A DNA stretch of 64,000 nt from Hyphomicrobium sp. (GCA_002928735.1 PERL01000003.1:269455-333454), one strand, 5' to 3'; counted from the stretch's first letter, positions 20,384 through 30,339 are shown. Made by a program: numbers and translations. Notes: generated by a model from the letters alone, not told the origin.

Positions 20384-23125
20384 TTACGCGGCGCCGGCTT
20401 TGGCCCTCTTCGCAGCCGGCTTTTTGGCTGGTGCCTTTTTGGCGGCTGGCTTTTTGGCTTTCGGCGCGCTGTCGCTGCTTGCGGTCTTGGCGGCAGGCTT
20501 CTTCGGTGCCGCCTTAGCGGCGGCTTTGCGGGCCGGCTTCTTGCCGCCGCCCTTGGCAATGCGCTCTTCGAGCAGGCGCACGGCGTCTTCGACGGTGAGG
20601 TTGGCCGGTTCGGTGCCCTTCGGTACCGTGGCGTTGACCTTGTTGTGGCTGATGTAGGGGCCGTACTTGCCGTCGAGGACTTCGATCTTGCCGCCTTCGG
20701 TTGGATGTTCGCCGAGGTCCTTCAGTACGGTTTTGGCCGTGGCTCGGCCGAAGCGGCCACCGCCCTTGCCGGCCTTTTTGTCGGCGATCAACGTGACGGC
20801 GCGGTTCACGCCGATGGTGAAGACATCCTCAATGGACGCGACGTTGGCATAGGTTTTGGTCGCGCCATCCTCGTGCAGAATGAAGGGGCCGAAACGGCCA
20901 AGGCCGGCGATGATGGTGCCGCCTTCGGGATGGTCGCCGACGGTGCGCGGCAGGGAGAGAAGCTGGAGCGCCTTTTCGAGATCGATCGTGGCGGCATCGA
21001 TGCCCTTGGGGATCGACGAGCGCTTGGGCTTTTCGTCCTTGGAGCCTTCGCCGATCTGGAGATAGGTGCCAAAGCGGCCATTCTTGACGACGACGGGCAA
21101 ACCGGATTCGGGATCGAAGCCCAGTTCGCGCTCTTCGGCGGCGCCATTTTCGCCGCCGGTGGCGAGTTGGCGGGTGAAGTTGCAGTCGGGATAGTTCCCG
21201 CAGCCGATGAAGGCGCCGTTCTTGCCGGAAATCTTGAGCGAGAGGCGGCCGGTGCCGCACTTGGGGCAGGCGCGCGGATCGGAGCCGTCGCCCTTGTCTG
21301 GGAAGACGTGCGGGCCCAGCATGTCGTTGAGCGCATCGAGCACCTGGCCAACGCGCAGGTCCTTGATCTCATCGACGGAGCCGATGAAGTCGCGCCAGAA
21401 TTCGCGCAGCATCTCTTTCCAGTCGAGCTTGTTGTCGGAGATGAGGTCGAGTTTTTCTTCCAGGCTCGCGGTGTAGTCGAACTCGACGTACTTCTTAAAG
21501 AAGCTTTCCAGGAACGCCGTGACGAGGCGGCCCTTGTCTTCGGGGACGAGGCGCTTCTTGTCGATCTTGACGTAGCCGCGCTCGACGAGCGTTGCCATGG
21601 TGGACGCATAGGTGGAGGGGCGGCCGATGCCCAGTTCTTCCATGCGCTTGACCAGGGTGGCCTCAGAGAAGCGCGGCGGCGGCTGAGTGAAATGCTGCTC
21701 GGCTTCGATCTGTTTGTCGGTGACGCGGTCGCCCTCGGCCAGCGGCGGCAAGCGGCGGCTGTCCGCATCGTCTTCGGCGGGGTCATCCTTGCCTTTTTCG
21801 ACGACGCGGACGCGGTCGTCGCGGCCTTCTTCATAGACCTTGAGGAAGCCGTCAAAGTTGATGACCGAGCCGGTGGCGCGGAGCATGTATTCCTTGCCGT
21901 CGCGGCCATCGATGGCGATGTCGGCGCTGGTCTGTTCAAGTTCGGCGGACGCCATCTGGGAGGCCATCGTGCGACGCCAGATCAGTTCGTAGAGAGCGGC
22001 CTGATCGCGGTCGAGATAGCGGGCGACGTCTTTCGGACGGCGGCCGGGATCGGTGGGGCGGATGGCTTCGTGCGCTTCCTGCGCGTTCTTGGCCTTGGAT
22101 TTGTATTCGCGAATAAAAGGGGCAACGTAGTTGGGGGCGAATTCGCGGGCAATGACGCCGCGAATGGCGCTGATCGCTTCGGGGACGATCGTCACGCCGT
22201 CGGTTCGCATGTAGGTGATGAGACCGGTGGTCTCGCCGCCGATGTCGACACCTTCATAGAGGCGCTGGGCAACCTGCATCGTTTGCTTGGCGGAGAAGCC
22301 GAGCTTGCGCGAGGCGTCCATCTGGAGCGTCGACGTCATGAAGGGCGGCCAAGGGTTACGCTTGGCTGATTTCTTTTCAAGACGCGTGACCGCGAACTGG
22401 CCCTTCTCGATCGCGGCGACGATGGCCTTGGCGGACACCTCATCCTTGATGTCGAGTTTCTTGAGCGTGGTGCCATTGATGGCAGCGACGCGGGCGGGGA
22501 ACGTTTCGCCCTTGGGCGTCGCAAGCGTGGCCTCGATGGTCCAATATTCGTCGGTGCGGAAGGCTTCGATTTCGGCCTCGCGGTCGCAGACGAGGCGGAG
22601 CGCGACGGACTGAACGCGGCCGGCGGAGCGGGCGCCGGGCAGTTTACGCCACAGAACTGGGGAGAGCGTGAAGCCGACCAGGTAGTCGAGTGCGCGGCGG
22701 GCAAGGTAGGCGGAGACGAGCGGTTCGTCGATTTGGCGGGGTTCTTTGAGGGCTGCAAGGATGGCGGGCTTGGTGACCGCGTTGAAGGCGACGCGCTCGA
22801 TTTCCATGCCCTTTTTCAAGGCCTTTTTGGCGCCGAGCACTTCGAGGATATGCCAGGAAATTGCTTCGCCTTCGCGATCGGGGTCGGTCGCCAGGATCAG
22901 TTTGTCGGCGCCCTTCACGGCATCGGCGATCTCTTTCATCACCTTCTTGCCGCGCACGTCGCTGTCGTCCCACGTCATGGCGAAGTCGCTGTCGGGCAGC
23001 ACCGCGTCATTCTTGGCGGCCAAGTCGCGGACATGGCCGTAGGAGGCGATGACTTTATAGTTCGCGCCCAGGTACTTCTTGATGGTTTTAGCCTTGGCGG
23101 CGGACTCGACGATCAGGACGTTCAT
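20384..23125 (-). CDS. topA: DNA topoisomerase I
   Basis: A type IA topoisomerase that relaxes negative supercoils behind RNA polymerase. The 913-residue product from ATG 23125 begins MNVLIVESAAKAKTI with the Toprim domain (DPDREGEAISW, D81 and D83). The catalytic Tyr305 lies in GLITYMRTDG. One C4 zinc ribbon (CPKCGTG to CGNYPDC) is followed by several topoisomerase C-terminal repeats (GRFGPF and KYGPY blocks) and a Lys/Ala/Pro-rich tail (KKPAAKKAPAKK type) that should bind DNA non-specifically. The upstream 11 codons of the open frame are not family-like. Basic tails of this kind are usual in alphaproteobacterial TopA. Confidence 0.97.
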   Translation of the reverse strand: MNVLIVESAAKAKTIKKYLGANYKVIASYGHVRDLAAKNDAVLPDSDFAMTWDDSDVRGKKVMKEIADAVKGADKLILATDPDREGEAISWHILEVLGAKKALKKGMEIERVAFNAVTKPAILAALKEPRQIDEPLVSAYLARRALDYLVGFTLSPVLWRKLPGARSAGRVQSVALRLVCDREAEIEAFRTDEYWTIEATLATPKGETFPARVAAINGTTLKKLDIKDEVSAKAIVAAIEKGQFAVTRLEKKSAKRNPWPPFMTSTLQMDASRKLGFSAKQTMQVAQRLYEGVDIGGETTGLITYMRTDGVTIVPEAISAIRGVIAREFAPNYVAPFIREYKSKAKNAQEAHEAIRPTDPGRRPKDVARYLDRDQAALYELIWRRTMASQMASAELEQTSADIAIDGRDGKEYMLRATGSVINFDGFLKVYEEGRDDRVRVVEKGKDDPAEDDADSRRLPPLAEGDRVTDKQIEAEQHFTQPPPRFSEATLVKRMEELGIGRPSTYASTMATLVERGYVKIDKKRLVPEDKGRLVTAFLESFFKKYVEFDYTASLEEKLDLISDNKLDWKEMLREFWRDFIGSVDEIKDLRVGQVLDALNDMLGPHVFPDKGDGSDPRACPKCGTGRLSLKISGKNGAFIGCGNYPDCNFTRQLATGGENGAAEERELGFDPESGLPVVVKNGRFGTYLQIGEGSKDEKPKRSSIPKGIDAATIDLEKALQLLSLPRTVGDHPEGGTIIAGLGRFGPFILHEDGATKTYANVASIEDVFTIGVNRAVTLIADKKAGKGGGRFGRATAKTVLKDLGEHPTEGGKIEVLDGKYGPYISHNKVNATVPKGTEPANLTVEDAVRLLEERIAKGGGKKPARKAAAKAAPKKPAAKTASSDSAPKAKKPAAKKAPAKKPAAKRAKAGAA

Positions 23126-23309
23126 GCCGTGCTTTCTATGAAACGCGGTGCGGCGCAAAATGGAGTGTGCAACAATTTAGAGTTGTAATTGCGCAGGGCT
23201 CCGGGGCGCGGAACATGGGCAATCATGGTCCCGCTGTCAAACAGGGGCCCTGACGCATGGGGTGTCGGAGGGGCTTGAAGCGGGTTAGGTCTGCAACCCT
23301 AAATGGCCG

Positions 23310-24002
23310 CTACGTCGCGGGATTTCGTTCGCGGGCGGCGCGAAGGTCGCGGATGGCCGGAAGGAGCGCATTATAGTGGTCGATGACGCGGTCGGGGCCC
23401 AATTCGGCGACTGGGATCTCCGTGTAGCCGAAGCTCACGGCTACGACTGGAACGTGTGCGGCCTTGGCGGTGCGGATGTCGACATCGCTGTCGCCGATCA
23501 TGATCGCGCGGGCGGGATCGCCGCCGGCCAAGCGGATGGCGCCGAGCAGATGATCAGGATGCGGTTTGCAGACGGGGAAGGTGTCCCGGCCGGCAAGACC
23601 GTGGAAGTGGCGGTCGAGGTCGAGCGCGCTGAGGAGGGCGCGCGACAGGCTCGCGCGCTTGTTGGTGCACACAGCGAGGCGGGCGCCGCTGTCTTGCAGT
23701 GTTGAGATCGCTTCGATTGCGCCGGGGAAAGGGCGGCTTTCACGGGCGATGTTGGCTTCGTAATAGCCGAGGAACAGATCGAGCAGGCGGTCGACTTCGG
23801 TGTCGGGGCGCGGCGTTTCGGCGTGGACGAGAGCCTCGACGATCATGCGGCGGGCGCCGAAGGAGATCCACGGACGCAACAAGTGAGCGGAGACGGCGGG
23901 AAGGCCCAGATCGGCGAGTGCGTGGTTGGTCGCACCGACGAGATCGGGGGCTGTATCAACGAGGGTTCCGTCGAGATCGAAGACGACAGTCAGGTCCTGC
24001 AT
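23310..24002 (-). CDS. gph: Phosphoglycolate phosphatase (HAD family)
   Basis: Dephosphorylates 2-phosphoglycolate, a by-product of DNA 3'-end repair and of oxygenase reactions. The 230-residue product has all HAD motifs: [13 protein letters not shown] (motif I, about 8-20), VCTNK (motif II), K at KPHPDHL (motif III) and [16 protein letters not shown] (motif IV), with the helical cap near 20-85. Gph is the closest family, but other small phosphomonoesters are possible. The gene is divergent from rpiA. Confidence 0.88.
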   Translation of the reverse strand: MQDLTVVFDLDGTLVDTAPDLVGATNHALADLGLPAVSAHLLRPWISFGARRMIVEALVHAETPRPDTEVDRLLDLFLGYYEANIARESRPFPGAIEAISTLQDSGARLAVCTNKRASLSRALLSALDLDRHFHGLAGRDTFPVCKPHPDHLLGAIRLAGGDPARAIMIGDSDVDIRTAKAAHVPVVAVSFGYTEIPVAELGPDRVIDHYNALLPAIRDLRAARERNPAT

Positions 24003-24170
24003 GGGGCGCTCATAGCATGGGAATTGAGTATGAGACTTGGTGCAAGTTCCTCAAAAAGACCAGCTTTCTTTCAAGGGCCGAACGGTGGGGGTGAGCCGTT
24101 TTTTGGGCGCACGGGCGGTGGAGGCGTGCTAGGGAAAACGCTGAATGATGCCGCCGAGGATGAAGGCCCG

Positions 24171-24893
24171 ATGACCCCAGACATGATGAAGATTTCCGCC
24201 GCCGTTCGTGCGCTGGCTTTTGTGGAGCCCGGCATGCGGCTGGGGCTCGGCACCGGGTCGACGGCGGCGCGGTTTGTGGATCTGCTTGGCCAGGAAGTGA
24301 AGAAGGGCCTCGATGTCGTGTGCGTGCCGACATCGGAGGCGACGCGGCGGCAGGCTGCAGCCTTGGGAATCGCGCTGACGACGCTCGACGATGTTCCGTT
24401 TCTCGATCTCACGATCGACGGGGCAGATGAGATCGATAAGGAGCTTCGTCTGATCAAGGGCGGCGGCGGGGCGCTGTTGCGCGAGAAGATCGTGGCGACG
24501 GCGTCGGACCGGATGCTGGTGATTGCGGATGAGAGCAAGATGGTGGAGACGCTGGGAGCGTTTCCGCTGCCGGTCGAGGTCGTCGCCTTTGGGCTCAACG
24601 CGACGCGAAATATGATCGAGATGCTGGCGGCCGATGCGGGATGTCAGGGCGATATCAAGTTGCGCGTATCGGCAGACGGGAAGCCGTTTCTCACCGATAG
24701 CGGCAACATGATTTTTGATTGCCACTTCGGGCGCATCGAGGATCCCGAGAGCCTAGATGAAGCGTTGAAATTCATTCCGGGCGTCGTCGAGAACGGTTTG
24801 TTTCTCGGCATTGCGGACGCGGCCGTGATCGGCGGGCGCGAGGGCATCAGCGTTCTGTCGGCGACCTACGGCGAAGAAGCCGAAGCCAGCTAA
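24171..24893 (+). CDS. rpiA: Ribose-5-phosphate isomerase A
   Basis: Interconverts ribose 5-phosphate and ribulose 5-phosphate in the pentose phosphate pathway. The 240-residue protein from ATG 24171 (AAGG five bases upstream) has [18 protein letters not shown], the catalytic [10 protein letters not shown] and [11 protein letters not shown] motifs, and ADESK. The open frame reaches back to 23823, but that region overlaps gph on the other strand and lacks similarity. It begins a likely operon with the DUF2059 and gor genes, an order conserved in Hyphomicrobiales. Confidence 0.95.
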   Translation: MTPDMMKISAAVRALAFVEPGMRLGLGTGSTAARFVDLLGQEVKKGLDVVCVPTSEATRRQAAALGIALTTLDDVPFLDLTIDGADEIDKELRLIKGGGGALLREKIVATASDRMLVIADESKMVETLGAFPLPVEVVAFGLNATRNMIEMLAADAGCQGDIKLRVSADGKPFLTDSGNMIFDCHFGRIEDPESLDEALKFIPGVVENGLFLGIADAAVIGGREGISVLSATYGEEAEAS

Positions 24894-24915
24894 TCCATTC
24901 AACGGAGGTTTCGAC

Positions 24916-25434
24916 ATGCGGACGGCGCGGGCCCGTGGGGCTGTGTTTATTCTGGCGCCGGTGGCGCTCATCGCCGCGTTTTCGGCCGGTTATGTTTCGG
25001 CGGAGGCGCAAAAGCCCGCGGAGACGGGGCTGGTGGCGGCGCGCGAACTCATCGTGGTGACGGGGGCATCGAAGAATTTCGAGACCGTCGTTCCGATGAT
25101 GGTGAAGCAGTTGGAACCGCTTTTGCTGCAAATGGCGCCGGGTAAGGACAAAGAGATCAAGGAGATCATGGCGCTCATGGTCGAGCGGTTCTCGCAGCGC
25201 AAGTCGGAAATGATGGAAATGATCGCCGGCATTTATGCGTCGAAGCTGACGGAGCCGGACATGAAGGACCTGACCGAATTTTTCTCCAAGGGGGCAGGCG
25301 CAGCATTCATTGCCAAGCAGCCGGAGATCCTGACCGAAAGCATGACGGCCGGCCAACAGTGGGGTCAGAAGATCGGGATGGAGATTGAGCAGCAGATCCG
25401 CGAAGAATTCAAAAAGCGCGGGATCAAGATTTGA
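24916..25434 (+). CDS. DUF2059 domain exported protein
   Basis: The protein has 172 residues. A signal peptide or anchor at about 9-30 is followed by a helical DUF2059 domain: ARELIVVTGASKNFETVVPMM, then IYASKLTEPDMKDLTEFFSKGAGAAF. The function of the family is unknown. The gene starts 22 bases after rpiA with an AACGGAGG ribosome binding site and precedes gor, the arrangement usual in this order of bacteria. A periplasmic location is predicted. Confidence 0.88.
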   Translation: MRTARARGAVFILAPVALIAAFSAGYVSAEAQKPAETGLVAARELIVVTGASKNFETVVPMMVKQLEPLLLQMAPGKDKEIKEIMALMVERFSQRKSEMMEMIAGIYASKLTEPDMKDLTEFFSKGAGAAFIAKQPEILTESMTAGQQWGQKIGMEIEQQIREEFKKRGIKI

Positions 25435-25484
25435 TCTCATCTGTTTTCAGCAGCCTGTTCGAGCACGCGGCTGCCCCTCACCCC

Positions 25485-25516
25485 AACCCTCTCCCCGCGC
25501 GCAGGGAGAGGGGGTT
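25485..25516. repeat. GC-rich palindromic intergenic repeat (CCCTCTCCC type)
   Basis: An inverted repeat, CCCTCTCCC (25487-25495) with GGGAGAGGG (25504-25512), extends by a few more paired bases on each side. The flanking CCCCTCACCCCAA text is typical of a palindromic family scattered between genes in many proteobacteria. It sits between the DUF2059 gene and gor. It could weaken transcription into gor or stabilise the upstream mRNA, but there is no T run. Confidence 0.7.
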
Positions 25517-25541
25517 GCTGCGGATTTGAAGACGCTCATTC

Positions 25542-26897
25542 ATGACCCATTTTGACTTTGATCTTTTCGTTATCGGTGGTGGCTCGGGGGGTGTGCGTGC
25601 CGCGCGGATCGCGGCGGGGCATGGCGCGCGTGTGGCCATTGCGGAAGAGAGCCGGTTCGGGGGCACGTGCGTCATTCGCGGGTGCGTGCCGAAGAAGTTG
25701 ATGGTCTATGCCTCGCGCTATTCGGGCGACTTTGAAGATGCGCGTGGGTTTGGCTGGGAGACGGGGACACCGGTTTTCGACTGGGCGACGTTGATTGCGG
25801 CCAAAGATCGGGAAATTGCGCGGCTCGAAGGCTTTTATCGCAAGGGCCAGGAGAGTGCTGGAGTCGCAATTTTCGACGAGCGGGTGACGGTGGCGGGGCC
25901 GCAGGCGGTGCAGCTTGTGAGCGGGCGCACGCTGACGGCGAAGACGATTTTGATTGCGACGGGCGGGCTGCCGAATGTCGATCGGACGTTGCCGGGCGTG
26001 GAACATGTCATCACCTCGAACGAGGTGTTCGATCTGAAAGAGCAGCCGCGCCGGATCGTGGTGGCGGGCGGCGGCTATATCGCGGTCGAGTTTGCTTCTA
26101 TTTTTGCAGGCCTCGGGTCGGAAGTGACGCTGATCTATCGAGGTGAGAAGGTTCTGCGCGGGTTCGATATGGGCTTGCGCGAGGGCTTGATGGATGCTCT
26201 GGCGGCGCGCGGCGTGCGGCTCGTGATGGGCGATGTGTTTGCGCGTATCGAGAAACGCGCGGCGTCGCTGGTCGGCACGACCAAGTGCGGTGAGGTGCTG
26301 ATGGCGGACCAGATCCTGTTTGCCATCGGGCGGTCGCCGCATACGCGCGGGCTGGGGCTGGAGGCTGCCGGTGTGCAGTTGGATGCCGTGGGCGCGGTCG
26401 TGGTCGATGCGCAGTCGCGCTCGAGTGTGCCGTCGATCTTCGCGGTGGGGGATGTGACCAACCGGGTGAATTTGACGCCGGTCGCGATCCGCGAGGGGCA
26501 TGCGTTTGCCGATACGCAATTCGGGGCTAAGCCGTGGTCGACGAACTATCTGAATATTCCCACGGCGGTGTTCACGACGCCGGAAATCGGGACGGTGGGT
26601 TTGTCGGAGGAGGGAGCGCGGGCTTCGACGGAGCGCGTCGAGGTTTATGAAACGCGGTTCCGGCCGATGCGCAATGTGCTGGCGGGTCGTGCCGAGCGGA
26701 CGCTGATGAAGATCGTCGTGGATGCCGGCAACGACCGCGTGCTGGGCGTGCATGTGCTGGGTCCGGATGCGGCGGAAATGGTGCAGATGGCGGCCATCGC
26801 GCTCAACCTTAACGCCACCAAATCCGACTTCGACCGCACCATGGCCCTGCATCCAAGCGCGGCAGAAGAGCTTGTCACCTTGCGCACGAAGCGGTGA
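25542..26897 (+). CDS. gor: Glutathione-disulfide reductase
   Basis: An NADPH-dependent flavoenzyme that regenerates reduced glutathione. The 451-residue protein has the FAD-binding IGGGSGGVRAAR at 11-22, the redox-active disulfide in GTCVIRGCVPKK (C43 and C48), the NADPH-binding VVAGGGYIAVEFASIF, the second FAD motif with VGDV, and the C-terminal active-site HPSAAEE block. The CVIRGCVPKK form is that of alphaproteobacterial and plant-type enzymes. It is third in the rpiA / DUF2059 / gor set, linking pentose-phosphate flux to glutathione reduction. Confidence 0.96.
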   Translation: MTHFDFDLFVIGGGSGGVRAARIAAGHGARVAIAEESRFGGTCVIRGCVPKKLMVYASRYSGDFEDARGFGWETGTPVFDWATLIAAKDREIARLEGFYRKGQESAGVAIFDERVTVAGPQAVQLVSGRTLTAKTILIATGGLPNVDRTLPGVEHVITSNEVFDLKEQPRRIVVAGGGYIAVEFASIFAGLGSEVTLIYRGEKVLRGFDMGLREGLMDALAARGVRLVMGDVFARIEKRAASLVGTTKCGEVLMADQILFAIGRSPHTRGLGLEAAGVQLDAVGAVVVDAQSRSSVPSIFAVGDVTNRVNLTPVAIREGHAFADTQFGAKPWSTNYLNIPTAVFTTPEIGTVGLSEEGARASTERVEVYETRFRPMRNVLAGRAERTLMKIVVDAGNDRVLGVHVLGPDAAEMVQMAAIALNLNATKSDFDRTMALHPSAAEELVTLRTKR

Positions 26898-26960
26898 GGG
26901 GCTTCTAAGGGGCCAAACCACCGCGCCATAACGGCGCCTGAAACGGTGAAGAGGCAACTT

Positions 26961-27716
26961 ATGGGCCGGCTGCAGGACAAGATTGCGCTCGTGACGGGGT
27001 CGGGAAACGGGATTGGGCGGGCCACCGCTGAGCTGTTAGCTGCAGAGGGCGCGTTCGTTTACGTGACCGACCTCGACGGCGCGGCAGCGGAGAGCGTTGC
27101 GGCGGGAATCGTTGCACGCGGCGGCAAAGCTTCGGCTGCGGCGATGGATGTATCCAAGGGGCAGGACGTCTCGGCGGTGCTGCGGCGCGTGCAGTCCGAC
27201 CATGGGCGTCTCGATGTGCTGGTCAACAATGCCGGGCTCAACGTGCGCGGCGATTTCCGGCACATGACGGACGCGGACTGGACGAAAATCCGGGAAGTGA
27301 ATCTCGACGGCGTCGTGCGCATGGCGCGCGATGCGTTCGATCTCCTGCGCGCGTCGCCCTCGGCATCGCTCATCAACGTGGCGTCGATCATGGGGAGCCG
27401 GGGGTTGCGGCAGCTCACGGGGTATTCGGCTACAAAAGGTGCGGTGGTGGCGCTGACCAAGGGGCTCGCGTTCGAGTATGCGCCGTTCAAGATCCGCGTG
27501 AACACGCTGTCGCCGGGCTACATCGAGACGGCATTGACGGAGCGCATTTTGCGCAACCCGGCGTTCGAGAAGTGGCTGGTTGAACGGACGCTGTTGAAGC
27601 GGCTCGGCACGGTTGAGGACATCGCCAAGGCGGCGCTGTTCCTGGCCTGCGACGATAGCGGCTACATGACGGGATCTGAGCTTGTGGTGGACGGGGGCAT
27701 GACTGCGTCGCTGTGA
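26961..27716 (+). CDS. SDR family oxidoreductase
   Basis: A classical SDR of 251 residues from ATG 26961, preceded by GAAGAGG. It has the cofactor motif TGSGNGIG, the NNAGLN motif, the catalytic Ser in INVASIMGS, YSATKGAVVALTKG with the Tyr-x3-Lys pair, and a C-terminal GSELVVDGGMTAS signature shared with FabG-like and glucose or sorbitol dehydrogenase-like enzymes. The substrate cannot be assigned. It follows gor by about 60 bases and may be co-transcribed with it. Confidence 0.88.
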   Translation: MGRLQDKIALVTGSGNGIGRATAELLAAEGAFVYVTDLDGAAAESVAAGIVARGGKASAAAMDVSKGQDVSAVLRRVQSDHGRLDVLVNNAGLNVRGDFRHMTDADWTKIREVNLDGVVRMARDAFDLLRASPSASLINVASIMGSRGLRQLTGYSATKGAVVALTKGLAFEYAPFKIRVNTLSPGYIETALTERILRNPAFEKWLVERTLLKRLGTVEDIAKAALFLACDDSGYMTGSELVVDGGMTASL

Positions 27717-27784
27717 GTGCTGCGCCGCAATATGGCCACACGGTTATGATGCCAAGGCATTGATTTATTTGGAGGGCCTTTCGC

Positions 27785-28567
27785 ATGATAACGGCCACCG
27801 GAGCCAGCAGACGGGGATGGCGGCAGCACGTTTGGCGCGCTGGAGCCGCGGCGGTTGCGGCGCTGTTGATGTGCGCACCGGGCGCGCGCGCGGACATCTA
27901 CGACCTCGATCCCGAGCATACGGAAGTGCGCTTCTCGTGGGACCATCTGGGGCTGTCGCGTCAGAGCGGGCGGTTCACTGCGGTCAAAGGGGTCGTGAAC
28001 TTCAATCCGAATTCGCCGGCGACCAGCACGGTGGAGGTGGCGATCCCGCTGAAGAGCATTCAAACGGGCGTTGCGAAGCTCGATGAGCATCTGTTGAATT
28101 CGCGCGAATACTTCAATCCGGACGTACACCCCGACATCACGTTCAAAAGCGTCAGCGTGACGCCGACGGGGCAGCGGACGGCGGAAGTGACGGGCGAGTT
28201 GTCCATGAATGGTTTTGCGCGGCCGGTGGTGCTGGACGTGATCTGGAATTTTTCGGGCGAGCACCCGCTGTCGGCAATCAATCCGACGTATGCGGGCGTT
28301 TACGCATCCGGGTTTTCGGCGAAGACGCAAATCCGGCGGTCGGATTTCGGGCTGACGCGGTCGATCCCGTTTGTGTCGGACGAGATCCGCATCACGATTG
28401 AGACGGAGATGTTCCGGCGTTCGCTGCCGGTGGTGGCCGATCCGGCGGACACGCTCGATCCCAACCGCGAATTGTCGACGGCTGGAGAGGCCGCAAGCAT
28501 GGCGCCAGCGCCGGAAGTGCCGACCGACATCCAGCCGATGCCCGGTGCGAGTGAATCGGTACCCTGA
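27785..28567 (+). CDS. YceI family periplasmic lipocalin-like protein
   Basis: The protein has 260 residues. A signal peptide of about 37 residues (ending ARA-DIY) leads into a YceI domain: YDLDPEHTEVRFSWDHLGLS, GVVNFNP, LLNSREYFNPDVHPDITFKS, and TGELSMNGFARPVVLDV. YceI proteins have a lipocalin-type barrel that binds polyisoprenoid or other hydrophobic molecules. A Pro/Ala-rich tail of about 45 residues follows the domain. A GGAGG ribosome binding site precedes the ATG. It is followed by the palindromic repeat pair. Confidence 0.92.
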   Translation: MITATGASRRGWRQHVWRAGAAAVAALLMCAPGARADIYDLDPEHTEVRFSWDHLGLSRQSGRFTAVKGVVNFNPNSPATSTVEVAIPLKSIQTGVAKLDEHLLNSREYFNPDVHPDITFKSVSVTPTGQRTAEVTGELSMNGFARPVVLDVIWNFSGEHPLSAINPTYAGVYASGFSAKTQIRRSDFGLTRSIPFVSDEIRITIETEMFRRSLPVVADPADTLDPNRELSTAGEAASMAPAPEVPTDIQPMPGASESVP

Positions 28568-28652
28568 TCCTGGGCCCGTTGGTGATGCACCTTTTATGCG
28601 TCGCGGGCGTTCTGGCGCGACCAAAAGGATTGGCGTATAAGCCCTGGAACGG

Positions 28653-28728
28653 CTAGTGGCCCGTCGCGCCTAAATCGCTAGGTCAGACGGAACCGTTGAC
28701 GATTTAGGCGCGACATAAGGGCCACTAG
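28653..28728. repeat. Long imperfect palindrome, copy A of an inverted pair
   Basis: The arms CTAGTGGCCC plus GTCGCGCCTAAATCG (28653-28677) pair with CGATTTAGGCGCGAC (28700-28714) and GGGCCACTAG (28719-28728). This gives 25 paired bases interrupted by one 4-base bulge (ATAA, 28715-28718) in the 3' arm. The 22-base loop contains GTCAGACGGAA. Copy B, 15 bases to the right, has the same architecture in reverse orientation. Confidence 0.9.
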
Positions 28729-28743
28729 AGAAATCATGGGCTT

Positions 28744-28819
28744 AGTGTGGCGTTTATCGCGCCTTAATTGACGAGAAGCTTTCCGCCCGGACAGGTCAAT
28801 TAAGGCGCGACGCCACACT
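28744..28819. repeat. Long imperfect palindrome, copy B of an inverted pair
   Basis: The arms AGTGTGGCG (28744-28752) and TCGCGCCTTAATTGAC (28757-28772) pair with GTCAATTAAGGCGCGA (28795-28810) and CGCCACACT (28811-28819). This is 25 paired bases with a 4-base bulge (TTTA, 28753-28756), this time in the 5' arm. Read on the minus strand it matches copy A in the GTCGCGCCT-AAT core, the bulge position and a GTCCGGGCGGAA loop segment. Together the two copies look like a REPIN-type doublet upstream of the DAHP synthase gene. Confidence 0.9.
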
Positions 28820-28907
28820 GGCGAACGCACTGGGTCGTCGGGCTTGCGGAGACGAATGGGTCGTCGCAGGGCGGCGCCCATTTCACTTTTTCTTGGAGTC
28901 ACGTGCC

Positions 28908-30299
28908 ATGGCGGCAGCGAACTGGTCCCCCGAGAGCTGGAGGTCCAAACCGATCGTGCAGGTTCCGGATTATCCGGATCAGAAGGCGCTTGATGACGCC
29001 GAAGGGCGTCTGGCGACCTTTCCGCCGTTGGTTTTTGCCGGTGAGGCGCGCGATCTGAAAAAGACGCTGGCGCAGGTTTGCGAGGGCCAGGGCTTCCTCT
29101 TGCAGGGTGGCGATTGCGCGGAGAGCTTCCTGGAACATCGCGCCGACAACATCCGCGACTTCTTCCGCGTGTTTCTGCAGATGGCGGTCGTTCTGACGTA
29201 TGCCGGCGGATCGCCGGTGGTGAAGGTCGGACGCATTGCCGGGCAGTTCGCAAAACCGCGCTCGTCGCCGAATGAAAAGCGCGGCGATGTGGAATTGCCG
29301 AGCTATCGCGGCGACATCATCAACGGGCCGGAGTTCACGCCGGAAGCGCGCATTCCCGATCCGCAGCGGCAGATCGAGGCCTACCGTCAGTCGGCGGCGA
29401 CGCTGAACCTGATCCGCGCGTTCGCGACGGGCGGCTATGCCGATCTGGAGCGCGTGCACCAGTGGAACATGGGCTTCGTGCAGGATAGCCCGCAGGGGCA
29501 TCGCTATCAGGAACTGGCGGACCGGATCACGGAGACGCTGGGCTTCATGCGGGCGTGTGGGATCACGAGCGAGAACACACCTCAGCTGCGCGCAACGAGC
29601 TTCTACACCAGCCATGAGGCACTGTTGCTCGGTTATGAGCAGGCGCTGACGCGGCGCGATTCCACGTCAGGCGACTGGTACGCGACGAGCGGGCACATGC
29701 TGTGGATCGGCGACCGCACGCGGCAGCCGGATCATGCGCACGTGGAATACTTCCGCGGGATCAAAAACCCGATCGGCTTGAAGTGCGGTCCGACGCTGGA
29801 GCCGGATGGGCTGTTGCGGCTGATCGAGACGCTCGATCCCAAGAACGAGCCGGGGCGGCTGACGCTGATCTGCCGCTTCGGGCATGACAAGGTGGAGAAG
29901 CATCTGCCGAAGCTCATCCGTGCGGTCGAGAAAGCCGGGCGCAAGGTTGTCTGGTCGTGCGATCCCATGCACGGGAACACGATTTCGGCGGCGACCGGCT
30001 TCAAGACGCGGCCGTTCGATCGCATTCTGAAGGAGGTCGAGGCCTTCTTCGACGTGCATCGCGCGGAAGGCACGCACGCGGGCGGTATCCACGTCGAGAT
30101 GACGGGGCAGAACGTGACCGAGTGCACGGGTGGCGCGACAGCGATTTCGGAAGCGGAATTGCAGGATCGCTATCACACGCACTGCGATCCGCGTCTCAAT
30201 GCCGATCAGGCGCTGGAACTGGCGTTCCTGGTGGCTGAGCGCATGAAGCAGGAGCGGTTGGCGCGCACGGCTGCCGAGCCGGTGCAGGCGGCGGAGTAA
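28908..30299 (+). CDS. aroG: Class II 3-deoxy-7-phosphoheptulonate (DAHP) synthase
   Basis: The first enzyme of the shikimate pathway, condensing phosphoenolpyruvate with erythrose 4-phosphate. The 463-residue product from ATG 28908 is of the plant/Mycobacterium class II type: [10 protein letters not shown] near the N-terminus, [10 protein letters not shown], the [14 protein letters not shown] block, [20 protein letters not shown] and [14 protein letters not shown]. Metal-binding Cys, His and Glu residues lie in these blocks. Feedback regulation of class II enzymes is through protein elements that cannot be judged here. The upstream region carries the palindrome pair. Confidence 0.95.
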   Translation: MAAANWSPESWRSKPIVQVPDYPDQKALDDAEGRLATFPPLVFAGEARDLKKTLAQVCEGQGFLLQGGDCAESFLEHRADNIRDFFRVFLQMAVVLTYAGGSPVVKVGRIAGQFAKPRSSPNEKRGDVELPSYRGDIINGPEFTPEARIPDPQRQIEAYRQSAATLNLIRAFATGGYADLERVHQWNMGFVQDSPQGHRYQELADRITETLGFMRACGITSENTPQLRATSFYTSHEALLLGYEQALTRRDSTSGDWYATSGHMLWIGDRTRQPDHAHVEYFRGIKNPIGLKCGPTLEPDGLLRLIETLDPKNEPGRLTLICRFGHDKVEKHLPKLIRAVEKAGRKVVWSCDPMHGNTISAATGFKTRPFDRILKEVEAFFDVHRAEGTHAGGIHVEMTGQNVTECTGGATAISEAELQDRYHTHCDPRLNADQALELAFLVAERMKQERLARTAAEPVQAAE

Positions 30300-30339
30300 A
30301 GCCTCGCGTCACATAGAGCATTTGGAGCGCCGCGGGCCA

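Larger units (their letters stand above)
28568..28907. other. Intergenic region holding the palindrome pair and the DAHP synthase leader
   Basis: Besides the two palindromes (28653-28728 and 28744-28819), about 85 bases on each side contain no gene. The last 30 bases hold the ribosome binding site (GGAG near 28895) of the DAHP synthase gene. No feedback leader peptide or riboswitch-like fold was recognised. Confidence 0.4.

Noticed and set aside
20297..22369. Long rightward open frame of 690 codons opposite topA
   Set aside because: It mirrors topA codons and shows no domain or ribosome binding site; topA is clearly the real gene.
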